Positions 37,468 through 48,718 of a DNA stretch of 64,000 bases are shown one piece after another. Position numbers and translations under genes: made by a program. The notes under the pieces were generated by a model, which was given only the letters and a program-made list of their open reading frames with translations, was not told the DNA's origin and ran no database searches. The DNA is from JAWKZG01 sp041396125 (GTDB lineage Bacteria > Pseudomonadota > Gammaproteobacteria > Competibacterales > Competibacteraceae). Location: the NCBI GenBank assembly GCA_041396125.1, contig JAWKZG010000002.1:558001-622000 (forward strand), read 5' to 3'. Within the stretch, counting starts at the first letter, position 1, and the number at the start of each line of letters is the position of its first letter.

Positions 37468-39672
37468 TCAGCTATCCCGAAACCGGCGCAGTACGTTATC
37501 GGTCAGGCGCGAAATATTATTGTCGCCGTTATTCCAGGGTAAACTGCCGCAGTAACAGATCGAACCCACCGAAAATACAGCGCCGCCATTAGCGGTCTCG
37601 AAGTACACCATATCGGCCCGGATCAGTTCCTCCGGCGGCGCCCCGGTCCAGGTCGACACATGCGTCAGCAGCTCTTCCGGTACCACCACAAAATGTGCCT
37701 GATGCTGTTCCGAGCTGGCCAGTACCACCGCATTGGCGGGCGTGCCCAGGCGCGGATCGGCACGATCCAGCTCAAATCCGGCTGCACCACCGCCGGAGAG
37801 GCCGAAATTACCGATGATGTCCTCCTCAATGCCTTCAAAAATCCATTGGTAATCAGGTTGATATGAGGCTGCTGTGCGGCGGTAATAGGAGCCTTCAAGC
37901 AAGCCCTGAGCGGTGAAGCCGACCCCGCACAGTTGTTGTGGGGGACGGTCATTGCGTCGCCACATGCCGCCGTAGCTGCCATCGAAACTGTTGTAATATT
38001 CGCCCGGTTCAGCCGCCCAGGCACGAATTCCACCTTCACCGCGGCGGATTTCAACCGCTCCGGGGTGCGCCTCACTGACCGCGACTTTCCAGTAAAATCC
38101 GTTCCCGCCCAGATACATCAGGCGTCCACCCTGCTGGATGTAAGCCTGCAGGGCGTCCAGGGTCTGCGGGGTATGGTATTCGGGGTGAGCGGGTGTGAGC
38201 ATGACTTTATAGTCTTTGATAGCGTCAACGCCTTCGCTGTGCAGGTCTTCGTCGGTGAGTACATCGAAATCGTGGCCCTGTTGTTCCAGCCAGCTCCAGA
38301 GATGGCTGTCGGCCGGGAAATGGCGCAGCCCTGAACCGGGCAGATTGACCACCGAGAGATAACCCGAGCGCATCGTGATAATCGGGCGCAGTCGTGATGA
38401 ATAGGCTATCCCGCTGCCGTCGCTGTGAAAATTATAGGTTGAGCGACCAAACTGGGGAGCGTCATCGGCATTCCAGGGCCGGGCGTTCCAGTCTTTAACA
38501 CGGTTGAGGTAGGCTTCATCGACATTGAAACGGGCATGATTGGCGTACACGATATAGGTGTAGGTCGGGATCAATACGCAGATTTTTGACTGCGTCTGGC
38601 CCGGTGCCGGGCGCACGAAAAACGGAATCATTTCCGCGCTGCCGGGCTCATCGCCTTCCAGCCGGGCGGCATAGATGCCGCTGCGAAAATCGGCCGGGAC
38701 AGTAAAGCTGAAATCCGTCTGCCAGCCGCAATCGTATAGATCGTCGTCATGAAAATGAATGGCTGCGTAATGTTCGGGCCGGTGCCGCCAGCACATTTCC
38801 GAACCGTCCCAGCCCGCGCTTTTCATCGCCCGTGCCGGTAGATTGATCAGCTGGCCGTGCAGAGAATGTGGTCCGGTATCCACGGTGCGCTGAGTGGGGA
38901 TCTCGCGGCTGAAATCCCAGGCGGCCAGCAGATTCTCATGATCGTCGCCGGTCGCTACGGCTGGAATTTCGAGTTCACTCAAGGCGCTGTCGAGCAGTGC
39001 GGGATACTCGATTTTGCCATTGAAATGCTTACTGACTGGTTCACCGCCCAGAGCGGCCACCAGCAGATCGGCATTGCAATCCAGCTGCGGGGCATGTTCA
39101 AGCAGCGTACTGACCGTGCCCTGGTCATCTGCATCAAAACCGGGGCGGAGCGGTATCTGGCCGACCTGGAGTTTACGGCTGTGCTGATCATAACTTGCCC
39201 AGATCTGATACCAGCGCCGTTCCAGCAGGGGTTTGCCTACCGCGAGGCGGATGCGCTGACCCTGTCCGTCGCCCAGTAATAGACCGGCACCATCCTGATC
39301 GATCTCCAAGGCAAAACCGCTGCTGGAAGAAGCATCCCATTTGCTGCAAATGCCTTGTGCGCCCTGTTGCGGGGTAGTGGGCCAGATCGTCGCCAGCACC
39401 GTAAAGCTTTTAAGACCGTGCAAGGCCGGGCTGTCGGGCACCCGCATGTAAGACCCCAACTGTACACTTTGCAGACGGGCAGGATAACTACCTGCAAACG
39501 ACGCCGGAATATCCTGTTCGATGATACCGGGGCCGTCCGGATTCGGATCGCCCGAGATTACCCGCACCAGCCGTGCCCGGTACGGTGTGGTGCTGCTGAC
39601 CTTGAATGCAATGCTGGCGCCTGGTGCGACTGAAAAACGGTCGGCATAGCCCACCAAGGGTATCGTTTTCAT
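37468..39672 (-). CDS. N,N-dimethylformamidase large-subunit-like protein
   Basis: 734 residues, close in layout to the large (beta) subunit of N,N-dimethylformamidase. N-terminal beta-rich part, a LamG/concanavalin-like domain at about 85-230 (KSFTVLATIWPTT, FNGKIEYPALLDSAL), and a C-terminal catalytic region. That enzyme binds mononuclear iron through two tyrosines and a glutamate. Candidate equivalents here are Tyr in PTYTYIVYANH (371-376), Y413 in STYNFHSDGSG and E498 in AHPEYHT; this mapping is my inference. No gene for the small subunit is adjacent. AGGAGG precedes ATG 39672. It is convergent with the esterase gene and 25 bases downstream of tmcA. Confidence 0.8.
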   Translation of the reverse strand: MKTIPLVGYADRFSVAPGASIAFKVSSTTPYRARLVRVISGDPNPDGPGIIEQDIPASFAGSYPARLQSVQLGSYMRVPDSPALHGLKSFTVLATIWPTTPQQGAQGICSKWDASSSSGFALEIDQDGAGLLLGDGQGQRIRLAVGKPLLERRWYQIWASYDQHSRKLQVGQIPLRPGFDADDQGTVSTLLEHAPQLDCNADLLVAALGGEPVSKHFNGKIEYPALLDSALSELEIPAVATGDDHENLLAAWDFSREIPTQRTVDTGPHSLHGQLINLPARAMKSAGWDGSEMCWRHRPEHYAAIHFHDDDLYDCGWQTDFSFTVPADFRSGIYAARLEGDEPGSAEMIPFFVRPAPGQTQSKICVLIPTYTYIVYANHARFNVDEAYLNRVKDWNARPWNADDAPQFGRSTYNFHSDGSGIAYSSRLRPIITMRSGYLSVVNLPGSGLRHFPADSHLWSWLEQQGHDFDVLTDEDLHSEGVDAIKDYKVMLTPAHPEYHTPQTLDALQAYIQQGGRLMYLGGNGFYWKVAVSEAHPGAVEIRRGEGGIRAWAAEPGEYYNSFDGSYGGMWRRNDRPPQQLCGVGFTAQGLLEGSYYRRTAASYQPDYQWIFEGIEEDIIGNFGLSGGGAAGFELDRADPRLGTPANAVVLASSEQHQAHFVVVPEELLTHVSTWTGAPPEELIRADMVYFETANGGAVFSVGSICYCGSLPWNNGDNNISRLTDNVLRRFRDS

Positions 39673-39697
39673 ATAATCCTCCTGTGCTTATGGTTAT

Positions 39698-41856
39698 TTA
39701 AACGGGATTGTGCGGGTGTTTCATCGTGATACAGCGTACGGCGTCGCGCAGCAAGGCCTCGACCTGCCTTCTGCCGGCCAGGTTCAGCAATTTCGCGCAA
39801 TCAGCCCAGCTGCGTTTTTGCAGCAGCTTGGCGATCAGAACCTTGCGTTGTGCTGAATTAAGCTGTGCCGCGAGCAGCGGACTGGCCAATACCGACTGAG
39901 CCAGTTCACATAAGGCGTCCGGCACCAGCTCATAGCCGCGCTGACCGGCCACAAAACCAGTCAGTGCGGTATGTGCCGATGTTGACAGGGCCAAAGGCTG
40001 GCCGTCGTCGGGTTGTTGCAATAACAGGGCCGCGCAGTCGGGCTCCAGCTCACGCAGCGGGTCAGCCAGTAAATATGGCAGGCGGTGCTGAAAATTGCTG
40101 GCAAGACGGGCCTGCAGATGTTGCCCGGCACTGCTCAGGGCGCGCAGCACCGCGACAGAATGAGCACCGCTGGCGGCTTTGCGGCTGAGTCCGATTTGCA
40201 CCGGCTGCAAATATTGCCGGCGCCAGAACGTGAGCAACTCAGGGCTGGCACCGAAGACCGCACCGATAGCGTCAAAGCGTGATTGTTGGGCCTGTTCGAT
40301 CAAACCACGCAGCAAATAGCTGCCGTAGCCCTGGCCCTGCCAGGCCGGATGCACAGCAATGCGAACCACCCGTGCAAAGCGCAGACTGGCAGCTTCCGGG
40401 CAGTGATACTGGTAGGCCAGCAGCTGTGCCAGCTGATGACCTTGCGGCCGGCGCTGACCCGTTGCAATATCACTTGCCAGCGGTGACTCAAAGCGACCTT
40501 CATCGGCCAGCATGGCCACCGCCACGGTATCACCGGCCAGGGTCAGACGGTAAATGGACAAATTAGGCCCGTCCAAAAGCTGGCGCAAATCCAGTGGACG
40601 GGTCTGATAATGTGCCTGTACCAGTAAACCAAACACGGTGCGTAACAGCGTTTCATCTTGCGCCAGTTGCGATCGGCTCAAGCGTTCGACCGTACGGGTC
40701 TCTAAAGTGGACGCCGGCTGTGCGGGCAATGGCGGCGGCTCGGCATCGAGCAATAGCGCACGCAGTGTAAAGCGCTCCAGCGGGTCGTTGTCGTCCCAGC
40801 GAATAGGCTGACGCAATTCGAGTGAGCGCCAGCCGGGTGCAACCTGTTGCAGCAGTGTTCTGAAGCGTAGTGCGAAGCCCCGACCGGCACCTTCGTAGCC
40901 ATGTACGGTGCTGCTGAAAACCAGTCGCCGGTAACGCCGTAAAATCTGTGTCAATAGATTCAAGTGAATGCCGGCGGCTTCGTCGACCAGAACCAGATCA
41001 GCCGCAGGCAGACTGTCAGCCAGTTCATCCGGTGCCATAAATTGCAGGCTGGCATGTCCGTAAAGCAGCTGTGAGGGCTGAATATCAGCGTCAGGTAATA
41101 ACGTGGCAGCGTGCTGAAAAACTGTATCGACGGCTGCCCGGCGCGGGGCGGTCAGCAGGATTCGATATTTTTCACCCGAGCGCAGCAAGTGAGCGGCAGC
41201 GATGCCGAGTGCCGCTGATTTACCGCGACCACGATCAGCCTGTAGCAGCAAAGGCCGGTTGCGATGGCCACTCACAACCCGCTCGATAGCCGCAATAGCC
41301 TGGGTTTGATCCGGGCTGGTAACGGCTCGCATGCCTGCTGCCGGGCCGGGGCGAGGTCGTGGGTCGGAAGAGGACAGTAGCGGGCGGTTTTGTTCCTGCA
41401 GTACAAGATAGGGGCTGTGCCGGATCATGGCAGCCAGACGTTCAGATAGCGACCACTGACCGTTTGCCGGCAGCACCGGATGTACGCACAAACGGGCATT
41501 GACCGGATCGGGATAATCGGGCCAGTCCTGCAAGGGCGGCGTCAGCAGCAACAGTATTCCACCAGCGCGGATGCTGCCCGCAATAGCACCAAAAGCGTCG
41601 GGGTCAAAGCCGGCATAGGCATCGAAGACCACCGCATCCAGCTCCTGGCCCAGATAACCCTGGGCTGAGCTGACCGGCTTTGCAGTGGCCGGAGCATGCG
41701 GTCCGGCACCGAGCCAGAGTACCGGCCAGTTTTGCAGTGTGACTTGCGCCTGAGCGCAACACCAGGCCGGCTCACCGGCCAGCACTCGCAGGCTGCGATG
41801 GCGTGGCCGGGTTGCCAGAGCAGCCAGATCAGTTGCTACGGGCGGCGCGGGCTGAC

Positions 41857-41878
<22 letters not shown>
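39698..41878 (-). CDS. tmcA: tRNA(Met) cytidine acetyltransferase
   Basis: 726 residues. It acetylates C34 in the anticodon of elongator tRNA-Met using acetyl-CoA and ATP. Order: N-terminal DUF1726-like domain, RecD-type helicase module with Walker A LLQADRGRGKSAALG and Walker B DLVLVDEAAGIHLNLL, then a GNAT acetyltransferase domain (RIAVHPAWQGQGYGSYLLRGLIEQA), and a C-terminal tRNA-binding tail. The start codon appears to be TTG 41878, overlapping the end of the phosphotransferase part upstream by 22 bases. A different start cannot be excluded because no ATG is in frame nearby. Downstream of the acyl-CoA dehydrogenase gene on the same strand. Confidence 0.92.
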
Positions 41879-44136
<2,258 letters not shown>

Positions 44137-44195
44137 CGTTAGTATAGCAGTGTGAACGGGGTCTCCATGAGCATCGATTACGGGTAATTACAGGT

Positions 44196-44978
44196 ATGTT
44201 AGGTCTGAAAGAGTGGCGGCGGCAGCGTGTTTTGAAGCGTTATGAACTGCCGGATGAGATATGGCAGTGGACGCTGGCCGAGTCAGCGCTGTTCCGGGGC
44301 CTGGATAGCGTGTCATGCGAGCAACTCCGGGCTTTGACGGTTCTGTTCCTGCACGAGAAACAGTTTATGGCCCAGGACGGACTGGAGCTTGATCTGAGCG
44401 CCCGCACTATGATCAGTGCGCAGGCCTGTTTACCCATCCTGAACCTGGGTATCGATTATTATCGCGGCTGGTCATCGCTGGTTGTTTATCCGAGCAGTTT
44501 CTGGGTGCGGCATGAAATAGCTGATGCTGCCGGTGTGGTGCACAGCTGGCGTGAACCGCGTGCCGGTGAAGCCTGGCCAGAAGGGCCGGTGGTGTTATCC
44601 TGGGCCGATATACTGACCAGCGGCGGCGGATTTAATGTCATTGTGCACGAACTGGCGCATAAGCTGGATATGCTGAACGGCGCTGCCGACGGCTTCCCGC
44701 CGCTGCACAGTGATATGTCGCGCAAATTGTGGACCAGTGCTTTCAGCCGCGCCTATCAGGATTTTGTCGAGCAGGTCGAGGCGGAACTCGAAACGGTATT
44801 TGATGCTTACGCGGCGGAAAATCCCGGTGAGTTTTTTGCCGTGATGAGTGAAGCTTTCTTTGAGTTACCGCACGTGTTGCGAGGTCAGTATCCGCAGGTT
44901 TATGCGCAGCTTAAAGCGTTTTACCGACAGGACCCGGCCGGGCGAATCGCATTGCGGAATGCCGTCGGCGTTTTTTAA
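44196..44978 (+). CDS. mtfA: Zinc-dependent peptidase MtfA (Mlc titration factor)
   Basis: 260 residues, cytosolic. Zinc motif HELAH in FNVIVHELAHKLDMLNGAADGFPPL, with the downstream acidic ligand region AENPGEFFAVMSEAFFELP. The N-terminal ESALFRGLDSVSCEQLRALTVLFLHEKQF segment is typical. In E. coli MtfA binds the repressor Mlc and controls ptsG; it also has aminopeptidase activity. No PTS genes are near. Its stop overlaps by four bases the end of the convergent sugar dehydrogenase gene. Confidence 0.92.
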   Translation: MLGLKEWRRQRVLKRYELPDEIWQWTLAESALFRGLDSVSCEQLRALTVLFLHEKQFMAQDGLELDLSARTMISAQACLPILNLGIDYYRGWSSLVVYPSSFWVRHEIADAAGVVHSWREPRAGEAWPEGPVVLSWADILTSGGGFNVIVHELAHKLDMLNGAADGFPPLHSDMSRKLWTSAFSRAYQDFVEQVEAELETVFDAYAAENPGEFFAVMSEAFFELPHVLRGQYPQVYAQLKAFYRQDPAGRIALRNAVGVF

Positions 44979-46186
44979 TTTTCAAACGTCTCGAACAGCA
45001 GACCCCACTGAACGCGATAAACAGCACCACCCTGCAAATCTGCGAGATAAAGCTCACCCTGCTGATCTTCACCAAACGCACTGATCCGAAAACTGGTATC
45101 GAGCCAGAGCTGTGGTACACCCCAGCTGCCGGTATTTTCCACATACCAGATATAGCCGGAGCAATAATCAGCAAAAAAATACAAGCCGTGCAAACCTGGA
45201 ATCTGCCCCCGGTAGCGATACCCGCCAGTCACAGCGCAATGTGTGCTGCCCTGCTGATAGTCCAGAATCGGTGCCGTTAATGGGGTGGACAAACAGGCCG
45301 AATTGCCTGGGCGGGGCGTGTTTCCTTCCATGCAGGGCCAACCGTAATTTTCGCCGCCACTGCTGCTGGCAGGCTGCTGATCGATTTCTTCGATAGCATT
45401 TTGTCCAACATCGCCAATAAAGAGATCACCGTTTAAACGGTCAAAACTCCAGCGCCAGGGATTACGCAAACCTCTTGCCCAGATTTCGGCGCAGGCACCG
45501 GTGGTGGAAACAAATGGATTATCTGCCGGTATACGATAATTGCTCACCAGCCCGCAAGTTGATGGATGGACTGCCACGCCGCTGACATCAATGCGTAATA
45601 GTTTACCGTTTAATTCGTCCAGTTCCTGGGCGTTATTGAAGGTGTCGTTGCTGCCGCCGCCATCGCCCATACCGATGTAAAGATAACCATCAAGCGGGCT
45701 GAAATGAATGTCGCCACCGTTGTGATTGGTGTCGTCCTGCTCGATTTCAATAATGACGAACTCGGAGTCTGAATCCGCAATATCCGGGTTTGCGCTGACG
45801 GTAAAGCGCGCCACGCGGGTACGATCCAGCCCGGCACCCGGATCACGCGTGTAACTAACATAGAAATAACCGTTGCTGCTGAAATCGGGATCAAATGCCA
45901 GGCCGAGCAGGCCCTGCTCATTATCGGTTGAATCGACCCGTGTGCTGATATCCAGAAAGGGCGTTGCAAGCAGCTGGCCCGCTGCGTTGATGATTCGAAT
46001 AACACCATCCTGTTCCACGATAAATAAACGCCCGGAATTATCGTTGGCATGGCGGATTACAACCGGACGGTTCAAACCAGTGGCGATCTGGTGCAATGTA
46101 AGGCCGGTAGGTAATGTCGCAAAAACGGGGCTGATCGACAACAGCAAAATCAGGATAGTGCCATAGGTGCAGAACCGCTTAGTCAT
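44975..46186 (-). CDS. PQQ-dependent sugar dehydrogenase (soluble aldose dehydrogenase type)
   Basis: About 403 residues from ATG 46186, which has AAGGAG upstream. Signal peptide ending near SPVFA. Six-bladed propeller of the GSDH family: LPTGLTLHQIATGLNRPVVIRHANDNSGRLFIVEQDGVIRII, GLLGLAFDPDFSSNGYFYVSYT, the conserved HNGGDIHFSPLDGYLYIGMGDGGGSND and WARGLRNPWRWSFDRLNGDLFIGDVGQN. It oxidises aldoses in the periplasm using pyrroloquinoline quinone. Many homologues are hedgehog-interacting-like proteins with uncertain substrate. No PQQ synthesis genes lie in the window. Confidence 0.9.
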   Translation of the reverse strand: MTKRFCTYGTILILLLSISPVFATLPTGLTLHQIATGLNRPVVIRHANDNSGRLFIVEQDGVIRIINAAGQLLATPFLDISTRVDSTDNEQGLLGLAFDPDFSSNGYFYVSYTRDPGAGLDRTRVARFTVSANPDIADSDSEFVIIEIEQDDTNHNGGDIHFSPLDGYLYIGMGDGGGSNDTFNNAQELDELNGKLLRIDVSGVAVHPSTCGLVSNYRIPADNPFVSTTGACAEIWARGLRNPWRWSFDRLNGDLFIGDVGQNAIEEIDQQPASSSGGENYGWPCMEGNTPRPGNSACLSTPLTAPILDYQQGSTHCAVTGGYRYRGQIPGLHGLYFFADYCSGYIWYVENTGSWGVPQLWLDTSFRISAFGEDQQGELYLADLQGGAVYRVQWGLLFETFEN

Positions 46187-46289
46187 TATCAAACTCCTTA
46201 TACGTCGATTCGTCTGCAAAAGTACGATAGGCGTAGCCTGGATTATGCCAGCCGGGCGTCAGCTGCGACTCAAAACGGACTCTTGCGGG

Positions 46290-46811
46290 TCAATGCCGAG
46301 TGCTTTCCAGCCTGATTTCGCCATCCTGGTCTAGCACCTTGATTCGTTTAAAAGCCAGTTTGTCCAGACGCAGTAACAGGCAGGGACTGGTGATGACCTG
46401 CGCCTGCATGCTGTCCGGTTCAGGGCTGACCCAGTCTACGCTGACGACGAGTGTTGAGCCTGTCAGCCAGACGTTATCCTGACCTGGGATATAGTTCAGC
46501 AGGTAACCCGTGCTGGGCTGTGGTCCCATTGCGATCAGCAAGGCACCACTGTGTTCAAAGTCCAGGGTCGGGGCAAACACCGGATCGCTGGCTTGAGCGT
46601 TGAACTGTTCGTAGCGTTGTGCCAGTTGCGGCTGATCCTTGATCCAGATGGCAGCAGGCTGCTGGATATCCTCGCCGCATAACAGAGAACTGTGCAAGAC
46701 CTCAGCAGCAACGGTTTGCTGTGGCATTGCTGACGTAGTGAGAGACGATTGGGCGCAGCTTGTTAACAATACTGCGAGTAAACAGGTATAAAACGTAATG
46801 TGGGTAGGCAT
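46290..46811 (-). CDS. Lipoprotein with PrcB C-terminal-like domain
   Basis: 173 residues. Lipobox LLTSC at about residues 15-19 (LLAVLLTSCAQSS). The C-terminal 90 residues resemble the protease-complex-inhibitor PrcB C-terminal domain: FEHSGALLIAMGPQPSTGYLLNYI, then SMQAQVITSPCLLLRLDKLAFKRIKVLDQDG. The name comes from Treponema dentilisin complex assembly; in proteobacteria the role is unknown. It is divergent from the VOC gene and shares a short upstream region with it. Confidence 0.75.
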   Translation of the reverse strand: MPTHITFYTCLLAVLLTSCAQSSLTTSAMPQQTVAAEVLHSSLLCGEDIQQPAAIWIKDQPQLAQRYEQFNAQASDPVFAPTLDFEHSGALLIAMGPQPSTGYLLNYIPGQDNVWLTGSTLVVSVDWVSPEPDSMQAQVITSPCLLLRLDKLAFKRIKVLDQDGEIRLESTRH

Positions 46812-46835
46812 AGTGTTTGGACATTGGAGAAGCTA

Positions 46836-47231
46836 ATGCAAATTCAGGGCATTGATCATATTGTATTGACTGCACGCGATCTGACAGCAACGCTCGCATT
46901 CTATCAGGATGTGCTGGGTATGCGCGTCGAGACTTTTGGCAACCAGCGTAAAGCCCTGGTTTTCGGGCAGCAAAAGATCAATCTCCATCAGCAAGGGCAG
47001 GAGTTTGAACCGAAAGCGGCACTGCCAACGCCCGGCTCGCAGGATTTATGTTTTATTGCAGCGACACCGCTGGAGCAGGTGATTGCCCATTTACAACGCT
47101 GCGGGGTGGCTATTCTGGAAGGACCGGTTGCGCGTACCGGCGCAACTGGAACTATCCGGTCTGTGTATTTCCGTGATCCAGATGGCAATCTGATCGAAGT
47201 ATCCAATTATGAGCAGCAGCGGGCGGGTTGA
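46836..47231 (+). CDS. VOC family (glyoxalase/dioxygenase fold) protein
   Basis: 131 residues from ATG 46836 with GGAGA upstream. One vicinal-oxygen-chelate domain: IDHIVLTARDLTATLAFYQDVLGMRVETFG, then INLHQQG and SVYFRDPDGNLIEVSNY. The metal ligands are likely the H of IDHIVL, the H of NLHQQ and the E of NLIEV. Similar proteins are virulence protein STM3117-like or lactoylglutathione lyase-like, with the substrate rarely known. Confidence 0.88.
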   Translation: MQIQGIDHIVLTARDLTATLAFYQDVLGMRVETFGNQRKALVFGQQKINLHQQGQEFEPKAALPTPGSQDLCFIAATPLEQVIAHLQRCGVAILEGPVARTGATGTIRSVYFRDPDGNLIEVSNYEQQRAG

Positions 47232-47243
47232 ACCTGCCCGCTG
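47217..47243. terminator. Hairpin at the convergent VOC/binding-protein junction
   Basis: CAGCGGGC (47217-47224) pairs with GCCCGCTG (47236-47243), and the inner GGTT/AACC extends the stem to 12 pairs with one mismatch. It covers the VOC stop codon and lies 12 bases from the stop of the convergent gene. No clear T-run, so termination is likely but not certain. Confidence 0.55.
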
Positions 47244-47254
47244 CCTGTGGTCGC

Positions 47255-48187
47255 TCAGAATTGTTGCATCAGCTCATCAAGTTTGCTTTTGCCGATGGAA
47301 ACGGTATTTTTCAGAATGTCTTTCCAGTCGCCTTCGGACGGTGGCTGAACTTGCGCCAGTTGTTTGATCACGTCTTCCTGATCCTGCCGGGCGGTGCCTT
47401 CCGGCATGCTTTCCGGGGCACCGGTGAACAGGACAACCGGCATGCAGGTGGTGACGATCTTGTCTGGCTCCTGGCCGGTCAGGCGACCGAGCAGACCCGA
47501 CGGGGTAACGACGACTTCCTGCGGTTGATAAACGCGTTGACCGGCCACTTCACGACGCAGAATTTCCCGGTTAATGACAGGAATAAACGTCAGCTTGGCG
47601 TCGTTGATGGCTTTGAATACGTCATTTTTGGTGTTGGGAAACTGCACGAAAAATGCCAGCGCAGCTTTATTGTTGATCACCATCTCAACCGCCTCTTTGG
47701 CGCTGCCAACGTAAGTGACATTGCGCAATTCAGCCAGTCCCGGATCCAGTGACTGCAAAAACTGAAAAGTGCCGGTGGAACCGCTTTTTTCCGGCGGCAG
47801 CGCGACCGGCATGCGCGGTGACAAGCCTTTCAGGCTGGTAACATTGGGATCACTGGTGACGGCGTATAAGCACTCCATGCCAACCCCGGGGTTTACCACC
47901 GCGAGCTTGCCGGGGTTCTGATCGACCGCTGCTGCGACCACATCGAACTGCCCCAGGCCAACATCGGTGGGAGTGGCCAGCACTTTTTCGACGTTATCGC
48001 CGCTACCTTGGCTGGTCGCGCACTGATGTTCAAAGTACTGCATTTTAAGTGCCGCCTGAACCTGCGGGCAGAAATCATTGGTGTAACTGCCAGTGGCCGA
48101 GCCGGCATGAATCTTCTGCGCGTGCACCGGTGCGCTGACCGCCAGAACCAGTGATAATATCGCCAGCGAGGGCATGATCTTATTCAC
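47255..48187 (-). CDS. Periplasmic substrate-binding protein, TAXI-like
   Basis: About 310 residues starting at GTG 48187, seven bases after GGAG. Signal peptide cleaved after APVHA. The mature start KIHAGSATGSYTNDFCPQVQAAL and the later pattern of two alpha/beta lobes (DVGLGQFDVVAAAVDQNPGKLAVV, NVTYVGSAKEAVEMVINNKAALAFFVQFP) resemble TRAP-TAXI receptors (COG2358). No TRAP membrane subunits are adjacent, so it may work with a transporter elsewhere or act as a sensor ligand. Cysteines near the start may form a disulfide. Confidence 0.7.
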   Translation of the reverse strand: MNKIMPSLAILSLVLAVSAPVHAQKIHAGSATGSYTNDFCPQVQAALKMQYFEHQCATSQGSGDNVEKVLATPTDVGLGQFDVVAAAVDQNPGKLAVVNPGVGMECLYAVTSDPNVTSLKGLSPRMPVALPPEKSGSTGTFQFLQSLDPGLAELRNVTYVGSAKEAVEMVINNKAALAFFVQFPNTKNDVFKAINDAKLTFIPVINREILRREVAGQRVYQPQEVVVTPSGLLGRLTGQEPDKIVTTCMPVVLFTGAPESMPEGTARQDQEDVIKQLAQVQPPSEGDWKDILKNTVSIGKSKLDELMQQF

Positions 48188-48402
48188 ACGAAATCTCCTT
48201 TCTGAATTACGACATACGATTAAACACAACTGCGTTTACTACGCTAACATGGTACATCATCTGTTTGCAGTCATAGAACTTTAGTCTTGCTTCCAGCGCG
48301 CCGGGGTGGTGCTTTTTAGCAGGACGGTGTTTTTGAGACTCAGCGAGCCAACAAATCATTTTCTAATTTTAAATCAATAACGATATTTCACGGTGATTGC
48401 TT

Positions 48403-48696
48403 ATGACAGCGTTGCACGATAGCCGTATTCTTGTTTTGCACAGTGACGACAACATTGCTGTTGCCGCTTGTGAACTGGCCGCCGGCACACAAGTGCAGAT
48501 CGGCACTGCCAGCCTGACCGTGCGCGAGCACATTGACGTTGGCCATAAATTCGCTCTGCGGACGATCCAGCCGGGCGAGAAAATCATGAAATACCGGGCA
48601 CCTATCGGCTCGGCCACCCGCCTGATCCAGGCCGGCGAGTACGTTCACACACATAATATGCAAAGTGATTACTTGCCGACCTATACCCTGGCCTAG
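48403..48696 (+). CDS. UxaA-family SAF-domain protein (small dehydratase subunit), orphan
   Basis: 97 residues consisting of one SAF domain as in the N-terminal part of altronate/galactarate dehydratases: VREHIDVGHKFALRTIQPGEKIMKYRAPIGSATRLIQAGEYVHTHNMQSDY. The large catalytic subunit is normally the next gene, but here the next gene is an aldo/keto reductase on the other strand. The dehydratase would remove water from a sugar acid. Either the large subunit is encoded elsewhere or this is a solitary homologue. Confidence 0.85.
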   Translation: MTALHDSRILVLHSDDNIAVAACELAAGTQVQIGTASLTVREHIDVGHKFALRTIQPGEKIMKYRAPIGSATRLIQAGEYVHTHNMQSDYLPTYTLA

Positions 48697-48718
48697 TGTT
48701 GCTTCAGTTACTGTACGA

